From Symsagittifera roscoffensis (Eukaryota > Xenacoelomorpha > Acoela > Convolutidae): a stretch of 64,000 bases of DNA. A program made the translations under genes and the position numbers. Shown piece after piece: positions 36,136 through 46,000 of this stretch; positions within the stretch are counted from its first letter, which is position 1; each line of letters opens with the position of its first letter. Below the pieces are notes generated by a model. The model was given only the letters and a program-made list of their open reading frames with translations, was not told the origin of the DNA and searched no databases. The DNA is taken from the NCBI RefSeq assembly GCF_963678635.1, contig NC_087068.1:2230001-2294000 (forward strand). Reading direction: 5' to 3'.

Positions 36136-36626
36136 TTGAAGAGAGTTAGCATTTGAAGTAAAAAGAGATGAAGCTTTGTCGTGTTTCGAGAGAAGAAACT
36201 TCAAGCCCTGAATGGTGGAAATCAATTTCGGTGGCCGTGTTAAAAAGTTTGCCCTAGCACTAAATAAATGAAACTTCAAACTTGTTAATGAAAAGTGAAC
36301 ACTTGTTCTATATGTAGTTTTGAATTCAAATTAAAAAGTGCATCATAGTTGTTTCAAGTGTTACACTGGTTTACTATGCTCTTAAGAAATGAAACAGCTA
36401 CCATATTACAAAAAAAACTTAGTTTTTAGGGTATGAATTAGGGTACTTTTTCAGGCGAAATCAGGTAGCACAACTCTTTCGGTCATGCTCCGAGCTACAA
36501 TAAAAGTAGCTCTTTGACTTCATAAGTAAAAGTTGATCTACGATTCGTTTCATTTTGATTATTAAGCTGTCGGACCTGTTTTGCAAATTACCTGTGTGAA
36601 ACTTTCAGATTTGACCTGTACTCAAA

Positions 36627-36896
36627 ATGATTGGATCGAACATCAGACGGGGTCTGCTACAGGCCAGCTCTAAACAATCCACACCCTTCACTCCCTCCCG
36701 TTTCATGTCTACTTCGGAGCGACGAGGCGCCGACCCCCTAATGGGTGTAGCCTATCTGGCTGCGGCTGCCGGGGTGAGCTCTACTTTCTGGGTGTTCGGA
36801 AACTATGTTCCGAATGTGATCAGCAAGCTGCACAAAACTAACAGGATGGGAATGGCCTCAAAAATTGGAGATAAAAGTGTGTGGCAGCCTCAGTAG
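36627..36896 (+). CDS. Small probable mitochondrial inner-membrane protein
   Basis: 89 residues. Residues 1-34 are rich in Arg/Ser, lack acidic residues until ST-SER, and resemble a mitochondrial presequence with a plausible cleavage near SRF|MSTS. Residues about 37-58 (PLMGVAYLAAAAGVSSTFWV and on) form one membrane helix. A short basic tail ends SVWQPQ. Size and layout resemble small nuclear-encoded respiratory-complex subunits (COX7-type), but I do not recognise the family with certainty. The coding composition is clearly less AT-rich than the flanks. It lies 491 nt downstream of WDR70 on the same strand, with TTTCAG at 36603-36608, 18 nt before the ATG. A poly(A) signal AATAAA lies near 37352. 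Confidence 0.75.
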   Translation: MIGSNIRRGLLQASSKQSTPFTPSRFMSTSERRGADPLMGVAYLAAAAGVSSTFWVFGNYVPNVISKLHKTNRMGMASKIGDKSVWQPQ

Positions 36897-38050
36897 TGAG
36901 CAGACGATGATAGGAGATAAACTGAAAGACTTTGCTATAGTAGATTGGTTGTATTAACAGACTTGAATGTAATCTGACGACGAGAGTGACATGGTAGACT
37001 TTGAATTGAACATTTTATAGAAAAGTTTTATGAAGTCGATAAATTTGGAATCAGATTGACTAAAACTGTTATGAGACCTGCGAAGCACCAAATAATTTGG
37101 CGAAAAATTAGAGATTTTAATTAAGGGTTTGTTCGTTACGAGGTGCACTATATTCTTTTTGCATGAGTTCTAGCATACTTTTCCAAGCATTTGCAGACTA
37201 TGTTGGAACTGGGAAGGAACTTTGTATTCGGGTGTGTTCTAGTATCATTTTTCACGCAAAATCAGGTGACGCAAATGAAAATCGGACTGAGTAGTATTAT
37301 TAATCTTATTAACGCCCTCATGGTCGCAATTCGAACGACATAAAAACATTTCAATAAAACTTTCTCAGTGTCGAAACACGCATAAATATTTTCGATTTTT
37401 CGTCTAATTTCGAGCGAGTAAAGCCAGCGAGCAGGCTTATTAAAGAAGGCAAGTCGCAAACAAGCTATGAAGTTTTTATGCAAACCAATGAAAATTCTAG
37501 TTCAATTAGTTTTCAAAGAGCCAAAAACTCAAAAAAAACTGCAAAAAAATGGTCTCCAATATATCTATTTTATTCTGCTATGGGAAATGCTTCCAATCAT
37601 CATTCAGACCCTTTCAGCACACCGCGCACAAATAAATTGAATTTAAATTTTAAACAAAAAAACTTCATTTGTAGTTTGATAAGACTATGGTCGGAATTTT
37701 CTGTGCTACTTCCACAGCAAACGGCTATCCTTGTTTTTTTTTGTTTTTCCTTTTTTTTTTGTGGGTGTAAGATGTCACACAAGATTTACATTTTTCTTTA
37801 AATCTAGAAAGAAGAATTTAAACTGTTCGGTTCTGGCCTGCAGTGTCTAGCGATACTTCTTGCACAACAACGTTTTTAGCTCAAATTAAGCCTGCCCTCT
37901 TAGTTGTTATCGGCATCTTAGCAAGTCTTGACTTCGAGAGCAGTAGTGATTACACATGCATAGCTTCTGTTATAGTATGATTTTTCTTTTTTTTTCCAAC
38001 CTAAGTCGCAAATATTTTTGTGATGCAATTGTTGCGACAAAATGTTCATT
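36897..38050. other. 3' flank of the small mitochondrial gene
   Basis: Untranslated and intergenic AT-rich sequence. AATAAA near 37352 may serve the upstream gene. No further gene is supported. Confidence 0.4.
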
Positions 38051-38059
38051 TTGAAAGTG

Positions 38060-38390
38060 TTCACTTTGATCCAGCTATTGAGTACAGCCAATGCTGGAGA
38101 CATTAACACGAAGCTGAAGTGCTATTTGTAATATGATAGTCTGTGTTAATATCCATACAAACAGCACTTCAGCTTCAAGGTATCATGGTTCTGTAGCGTA
38201 GAGGTAGGGAAGGAGACCAGCAGCAAAAAAAAAGAGGGTTCGAGCCTGGGTAGGGTCGGATTTTTAATGAAATTTTTCGTTTACTCGTTAAAATGCCTCC
38301 GCTTTATAAATTTAGGCATGTTAGTTGGTAAATTTTTTTTCAAATTGACTGGTACTGCTAATGCGTCATAATTGGCTCAGTTTTTTTCCA
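38060..38390 (+). repeat. SINE family 3 copy with inverted-repeat head
   Basis: Homologous to 25195-25500. The tRNA-like module at about 38190-38262 has GCGTAGAGGTAGGGAAGG and a B box GGGTTCGAGCCTGGG. Just upstream, 38110-38130 and 38156-38176 form a 21-bp inverted repeat with one mismatch (GAAGCTGAAGTGCTATTTGTA type), absent from the other copy. This suggests a partial inverted duplication at insertion. Confidence 0.75.
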
Positions 38391-38394
38391 GTAG

Positions 38395-40580
38395 CGTTGT
38401 CGGTCATATTTTTGATTATGTAAGCGAAGTGCAACTTCGCCTCTGTGTAAAAATACGGCATTTAAAAGAAAAGTTTGCATTCCGAAAAGTTTCCGTTGTT
38501 GTTAAGACAAACATAAGTAAATTTAGGGCTTGCAAGTTGTATAAAATAACGCATTTGCTGTAATATTTCTAAAACGAAGATGTCGGGAAAGGCAGCAACG
38601 CCGAAAATGAACAGCTATGATCTCATTGCTGAACAAGTACCCTGCTTAAAAGCTAATTGCTATGAATAAGAGTTCATTTCATCAAAATTACATTCCTTCA
38701 TTTTCTAAAGTACACATTTTTCCGGTATCTACTGTTGTTATTATCAAGTTACTTGCAAAAATTGATAACTTCTTCGTTTTTGGGTTCTAACCGGCAATAA
38801 TTTTCAGACGGAACCCGAAAATGTGTTAAAGTTTTGCTTTTTGTTGGATTCGACTCTAGTTTGCAAACTTCGGGTTTTTTCCGTCAAGCTTAAAAACATA
38901 GATGCGTTTAATAGCTTTTTCCGAATTGGTTTGTTTTCAGTTTATCATGGCTAACAATATAAATGGGTCAGTTTGAAATCAGGTTTTCAAAACTAGAAGT
39001 TACTGGAAGCAAACTTTTTGGACTGTTAAAGAAAAACTTTTTAAGTGTGAGTCAAATGTGGTATCAAATAAAAACTGTTTCAGCCAAAATTTGGATTCTG
39101 ACAAACTTTGATACAAGTTGTTTCTCAGAGTAAACAAAACTGATCTAATAATTTTTTTAGGTTTCAGACTAAGTAAGACTAAAGCTGACAGGAATTTAAT
39201 AAGAGGCTGAAATCCAAACTCAACTCTTCAACATCTAAAACAAAAATTTAAATTTTTTGAAACATTTCTTTTTGACCGATATCGAATTTTTTTTTATATA
39301 GCAGAAAATTTTGATTTTTTATATTGTGATTTTTTTCTACAATCCTTGAGGTCCGTTGGAACTTTCAATGCTACTTACACAGCAATTAGTTAATTTTGTT
39401 CGATTCACCATGAAACATAGTTTTTTGACAGTGTTTGATTTATTTGACACATTTTGCTCCGGACGAGGTTATTTGCTTTCATCAATTGCGAAATGTAAAC
39501 TTTTTTGGGCATTTTTTTCGTGGCATAATTTTTTAAACAAAAACAATGAACAACCCAAAAGCCCCAAACAAAATAGTAAGATAGTTTTGATACATAGGTG
39601 AAGCAGAGCCGTACATTACCTACGATTCAACGCAGGGCCAGCATTGAAAGCTAGTGAACAGAAAAAGACAAAATAATTATAAATTATCGAAAAATTGAAA
39701 ATTTCAATTAAAGAAAAATCATCGCGAAACACAATCAGCAGAATTGAACTAATTTAAGTGTTTATCAAGCGGCCACTACATTTTGAAAGCAGGCGCCTAT
39801 TGATTCGAAAACAAAAAAATGTCATAGGAAACTTTCTTACAAAAATTTTTAAAGCTGGAAAAAGTACACCACAACCATCATGAACTATTTTAAAAAACAT
39901 TAATCATTTTTTAATCTTATGATGAAAATGAACAAACTGAACCAAATAAACGTCAGGCAAAATTTTTTAGGGAAAAAAACCGACAAAAAACGAAAGTCAC
40001 TGGTTTCTTTCTTCCCAAACAAATTTCAATTTTAAACATACTGAAAAAAATCAAGTTGCGACTGGGACTCAAAATCTAAACCCTAGGTGCAAACGCCAAT
40101 TGGCGCAAACGCCATTCTCAGACCAATTGAGAAGGAGCATACAAACTGTTTATGTTAAAAAAAACAAGAGCAAGTTCGCCTTTTGATCCTAAGAAACCGT
40201 TGATTTACAAGCTCTTGAATAAAAAAGACCTCAGACGTTTCATAAGTTTGTCTCAGTTGATGATCAAAAAATTTTTTTTGAAAAGCATTGGTACTCACTA
40301 CCCAAAAATCTTCTGTCATTTTCTGTTAAGCCAAAAACAAAACTGTTGTCAAAAAAAATCAAGCTCTAAATTTTTGAAACTAAATGTTTATGAGACTTGC
40401 ACCTCGTCAAACACATGTAGACATAAGAACTTATTTCCCCCGCAAAACTACGCATTTTGAAGTTACCTAAGCTAACCTCTAACCTACCTAACTAATAAAA
40501 ACAAAAACGTTTTATTTGAAAAATATTGCATATTCCGGATCAGCTTTCAACTGTATTAGAAACCATTTAAATCAGCATAA
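38395..40580. other. Intergenic, nothing recognised
   Basis: AT-rich with many homopolymer runs. Open frames at 39356-39601 and 40152-40460 are short, low-complexity and without family resemblance. Confidence 0.45.
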
Positions 40581-40586
40581 AAGCTT

Positions 40587-40996
40587 ATATCTCGGAATTT
40601 AGGTCAATAAAAAAAGAGCCACATAATATGAAGTTATTTGAAATTTGAACGAAATTTGAGCCAAGGAAATTTGGGGCGGAAACCATAAACCAAGAAAAAA
40701 TAATTAATTACTATCTGAAATGGACTCGACCTCCACTGTAAAGTCCATTTCAGATAGTAATTAATTTTTTTTGAGCCGATGAAAATTGGGGCGGAAACCA
40801 CGAACCAAAAAAAAGCAATGAATTACTATCTGAAATGGACTCGACCTCCACTTTAAAGTCCATTTCAGATAGTAATTCATTGTTTTTTTTGGTTCGTGGT
40901 TTCCGCCCCAATTTTCATCGGCTCAAATTCCGTTCAAATTTCAAATCACTTCATATTATGTGGCTCTTTTTTTATTGACCTAAATTCCGAGACATA
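40587..40996. mobile_element. Nested palindromic foldback MITE
   Basis: The outer arms (from CTCGGAATTTAGGTCAATAA at about 40591 to its complement ending near 40993) pair over about 130 bp, including a GGGGCGGAAACCA block and its reverse complement GGTTTCCGCCCC. The centre holds two successive smaller hairpins: ATTACTATCTGAAATGGACT and its complement occur at about 40710-40765 and again at about 40825-40880, each around TCGACCTCCACT. This looks like a foldback element whose core was duplicated. Confidence 0.85.
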
Positions 40997-40999
40997 ATC

Positions 41000-42540
41000 T
41001 TTCTTTTACGTCTACAAAAAACTTGCCGTTTTATTTATTTTTCACAAAATAGAGCATGTCAGCCAGCTGCACGTGTACTTAACTGCAGGTTTTTCTCACA
41101 TACTTTTATATTTGTTAAAGGGAAAAACATCTGTTTCCGATTACAAAACAATTGCTCTTGCAAGTGTAACGCGCGAACTATAGTTGAGGTGGTTGTTGCA
41201 CAGCTGTGGCAACCAAAGTGTGCGAAATAAGGAGAAAATCACCATGTTTTTTTCAGTGTTTTTTCAAATATTTGCAAGATGATCAGAATATTTCTTCCAA
41301 AATCAAATATAAATCACATAAATCAACGAACAATCGACACACTCAATTTTTATAAAAAAATTTTTTAAAGCCATAATTTTCTTGAGTTTAACAAGAAGTC
41401 AGCCTCCAAGCAAAAAACGAAGCAAAAAACATGCTGATCCAACTTTTTAAAAAATATATTTAGGTGTTGGAAGATTTTGGGCATGTTTTCTTGTCATTTT
41501 CTGCTTTTCTGTTTGAACAAAACCTAGTTTCTTCTTTTTCATTTTGATTGAGGCACCTGCATTCCTTGATTTTTTTTTCAATTTTCTCGTTTTTGAGCCT
41601 CGGCCTCGTAAACTGTTTTCTCAGGAAGTACCTGCAGTTAAAGAGCACTTTATTCCCCTTAAAATAAGCAATTACGTGAGAAAGTAATTATCGTACTTGC
41701 GTAAAGCCACGCAATATGATTAAATCGAGGGTAGAGTCAACGCGGCATGCTCGTGGCAACCAGCCGGCAATTTAGAACTCATTTATGATTCCCACGAAGT
41801 ACTCGTATTCCTTCCGTGTGCAAATTAAATGGTCACCTTAAGTGTTTGCAAAAAGAATTTCGTCAAAAACTCTCGAAATGCATATGGACCTATATTGCAG
41901 TTCGCAAAAATTGGCTGCTTTCAAGTCTTTGCCAGACGTTATCACAAAACTTTGAAATAGTCGCATAAAATTTTTCATATTACAAGCGCTATATTTGAAC
42001 GGGACGTTTTTTTGTGGACGCGAGAAAGTCACCGCTTTCAGGTCTTCGCAAGAAAATAACAAAAACACTACCCTACTATAAATATTAGACCACGGCTTGA
42101 CAGTTCTTTCACGAAAAAAAAACCATGACAGAAACTAATTACTCCGCCGCCGAACTCAAGATGACGGCGTAAGAATATTTGATGATAACAATGATTCATT
42201 GCATTTGCATCAGACAGAAAAATTTCAAATTTCTTGTTTCAACGATTTCAAATTTCTTGTTTCAACGATTTCAAAAATCAGTTCTATGAAATCAAGTGTC
42301 ATTGTAACGGAAGGATTCACTTTCGAATTTCATTCAACGAAGTTTGTCGTCAAAAAAGTGTTTCTACTGACAAGGTCACCTATCAAAACTTCCTTAAATT
42401 CCGAACAAAGACGGATTATTTAGGTCACCGTTCGATCTTCTCTTAAACTAAGAAACCAGGCTAAACGGCTACCTTTGGCTAGTAATTTGAGTTCCTTAGA
42501 AAACGTTAGAAAAATCAATAATTAGTTTGAATTTTCTATA
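41000..42540. other. Intergenic between the MITE and OXR1
   Basis: No gene seen. A 24-bp tandem duplication (AAATTTCTTGTTTCAACGAT and on) lies at about 42228-42275. The OXR1 poly(A) signal borders the region. Confidence 0.45.
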
Positions 42541-42549
42541 GTTCAATAT

Positions 42550-42555
42550 TTTATT
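42550..42555 (-). terminator. OXR1 poly(A) signal AATAAA
   Basis: AATAAA on the minus strand about 240 nt beyond the OXR1 stop codon; the nearest good signal for the 3' end of that transcript. Confidence 0.5.
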
Positions 42556-42795
42556 TATATAAGTTATATAGCACCATACATAAACTGCATCAAAATAAAC
42601 CAACTTCTAAACTGATTATTTTTCTGTTGCACTACTTTAATGTCTATGTTTTTGATATAAATTAAAGTTTTTGTGCACGACGAGGTATGAATATGAAAGT
42701 CAAAATGGCGGTTGAAAACTGGACTGCTGAAGGGGGGAGGGGGTGGGGGTGTTTTCAGTTGCAGCAATGAAAGCGCGTTTTCTTATTTAACCTTC

Positions 42796-43063
42796 TCATG
42801 GGAGTGTTTGTGTTCTGGACGTGAGTACTCCTTGCGATAAGTTACATATCTGCATGCTGTTTTCTCGCGACTTGAGAATATTTTGAACTCGCAGGTCGTT
42901 CAGTTCGGGTGAGTTTTCGGGTATGAAGGCCCATACTTCGAGTGATGAGATTTCGAATGAGGGGGAGTGATCTTGTGTCAGAGGGGGGCTGTTGAAAGTC
43001 TCGCAGTCGTAAGTCTGCCCGGAGAGGAGTTCTCCATCCAGCATCAGGGCCGGTTTGGCTTGG
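42796..43063 (-). CDS. OXR1: OXR1 TLDc exon 3 (terminal)
   Basis: Begins QAKPALMLDGELLSG, QTYDCETFNSPPLT, then SLEVWAFIP, the typical TLDc end (LWLDxDLxxGxSxxCxTFxN ... LEVWAF). The protein continues about 40 residues past the usual stop. Confidence 0.93.
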
Positions 43064-46000
43064 CTGAAAAATTTAGTTTTCTTTTTTACATCTTGGTGTA
43101 TCGAAATCATATTCTAAACTTGACAATCAGATTTTGATTTAGATTATTTTGCGCATACCGTTACAATTAATTTTCGAAATTTAAAAACAAGTTTTGATTG
43201 ATTCTGATTTACCCATAGACAAATCTAGACAATTTTGTTTCGAATCATGTTAAGTTGTGGTCTCAGAGGCGGATTTATTGGGGCCCCATTTTTGGATGGT
43301 TGACCCTAAAATTTTTCGAAAGGCCAGTCTATCTTGTTTAGGAGGGGTGAGCGCGCGCCGAAAAAACACGATTGTTCGGTCAGAAGCGTTCAGAAAGTGG
43401 TTAAAAATGCCTTTTTATCTTGTTTTTTAAACATTCGGCTGTGGCGAAAAAAATGGCCATAACAGGGTCTTTTAAAGGTTTGGTAGAGCTCGGAAAATCA
43501 TTTGGGTTGACCTAAAAAAAGTCGACAAAATTTTTGATTTTTTTCTTCAAATCCGCCCCCTCGAGAAAATTCTAGATCAGCACCTGTTTGGTCTTAAACT
43601 ATTAATAACATGCATTACAAGAAAGATTTCACAAAAATTACATTACAAATCAAACAATCCAGAAGTACTTTGAAGTAACAAAAAGTATTTTTATGGCTTA
43701 AATAATTTTTTCCTTTATTAAATAAAAAATGAATAGCGAATCCTGAATAACTTACAAATTGTCTCCTCCGACCGTGATGTGGTCATGATCACAGGAACAA
43801 AACAAGTTGTTAGTGCCAGACCACTGATACGTCTGCAGAGTCACCTTGGACACCGACGGAAACTCCGGATCCACACTTCCCAAACCAAGGCCTCCGAGGC
43901 CTGTCGGTACGCCTCCCGCGACACGGGCGCTGTTCCGCCTACTGTTGACTACACTGTCGCCGGTGCTGAGTCGTGTTCCAAATTTGAGGAGGAATGTCTG
44001 TCCGCTGCCATAGAATTTACCCTTGCTGATACGTGGAGGGTTTGAGAGGACGGCTCCAAAGAACTAAATTTGAGAGCTCTGATGACTCAGCCGTTAAGTT
44101 TCTGACAAAAAGATAATAAAGGCCCAAAAAATTGTTCATGGTGGAAATTGTTGTCTAAATAGAAACTAGAAAGATAGCAAACAGTGACACTAATGCCTTG
44201 TCTTTTTTTGAAGGCCAATTACAGTTTTTTGCAGTGCTGCTGAAAAAATTTTGCACTACTTAAATTTTAGCAGCAGTTAAAAATGTATATTGGTTTTTAA
44301 TCAGCCTTAAGCTATCAAAAACTAAATAGGGAAACGTTTTTTTTCCGCAAACTCCAGCTATTTATTTACAATGAAAAGTGCTATTTGTTTCGAACAAAAG
44401 TGCATATAAGCTATTATTTTCCATACAAACAACTGATGTTGTCTAGTTTAAGATAAGCTTGCTACATATTTTTCATTGTATTTTTATCTTTACTGAATCT
44501 TACGTTTTTCGGATAGACGTAAAAGGGCGACAAGTTCGATTGCGATAACTTCTTCTGGAAATCTTCCGGCTCCGATATGGGGACAGATGCGGACGATGAA
44601 GAACTCAAGTATCTCTGAGAATAGGATGATGACTCATCTTTGTCCTTGTTTTTATTGTTTTGTTGGGGGTTGATGAGGAGTAAGCAGCAGGTGTCTGAGT
44701 CGAGGGGTTCACACTTGCGGAAGAGAGTGTTGATTGAGAGTCCGTCCAGCTGGCTGTTGTACATGCAGGCCCACACTGAACCCAAGCAGCGGGAGGGTAG
44801 TCGAGGAACCAGCTGAAAAACATTCTTTTGGGTCTTGAGGGTGAAGCAACATTACCCAGCCCAGAAAAATAACCAAAAAAAGTTGCATGCAGTTCTTAAA
44901 CAGGGGCACAACAGTTGTTCGCCGTGATGAGCTGTACAGCTCTTGTGTTGGTCCTTTCCACCGTGGATAAATGGTCTTAATCTTAATCTTTTAAACTATC
45001 ACATCTCGTGACAGAGACTGATTTTTTAGTTGCTTTCAATAACTTGACCAAATCGAGCCTGTTTGCTGTTCTGACCGCGACTTAGAAAGCAAGTGTTTTT
45101 CGGTCAAAACTTGGTTAAACAAAAAAACTCGTAGACAGCCAATTGTGATATCATATTTCTTCAGATTCTGTTTCCATTAAAAAAACCTCATAAGTAAGCT
45201 TGTCTCAAGAGTTGAAAAAAAATTGGTCTAAACTTTCTTTTTTTTCAGACTCATTTACTTTATTTCATCAGGAGCCGATCTAGGATTTTCTCGAGTTGGG
45301 GAAGGGTTGGGATTTTCAAAAATTTTGCCGACTTTTTTTCAAGTTTTTGAGGTGAACCGAATTGATTTCCGAGCAGCCCCAGAACACTAAGAAGACCCTG
45401 TCTTGACAAATTTTTCTGCGCCGTAGGATAATTTTTCAAGCAGGTCAAAACTACCGTTTTTGGTCAATTATTAGACAATTTTGACCAAAAATTGCGTTTT
45501 TTCGGCGCCCGCTCCACTTCAAAATTAATATCTCGGCGCCACTTTAAATGACACTTTAAAAATTTGAAAAATATTTCATTTCCAGCGTCGAGATGAACTG
45601 GTTTGAAGCTAACAAAAGTTTATCTTTCTTATGATTTTTCGCCAATGGAGATCGTAATTTGTTTTTTTTTTGCAAATATAATTGAGCAACCTTCAAGAAT
45701 TTTCCCTGAAAAAAAAAGAAAACAAAAAACATCTCACCCTAAATAAGTCCCTTCACTTCGTTCATAGACACTTATCAGCTGATTTTTTTGACCACCAAAC
45801 AGACTAGAGAACTTGTCAAAGTTATAGTTTTCAATAATAAATACAAAGTGAATTATGAAAAAACCTAATGACAGAATTGTGATATTTCGTTCGTTGTTTT
45901 AATGCCCTGAGTTCAAAACTCAAAGGTAAACTACCTGCTAGTTTGTTCAGCAGGTTTTGACAGTTTATAGGGTTTGCATTTTGAATTTTAGCTCGCTATA

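Noticed and set aside
35855-36279. Minus-strand frames across the WDR70 3' end
   Set aside because: Shadows of WDR70 coding sequence and 3' UTR.
43779-44045. Plus-strand open frame of 88 codons
   Set aside because: Antisense shadow of the OXR1 TLDc exon 43756-44063, whose minus-strand reading has clear domain motifs and splice sites.
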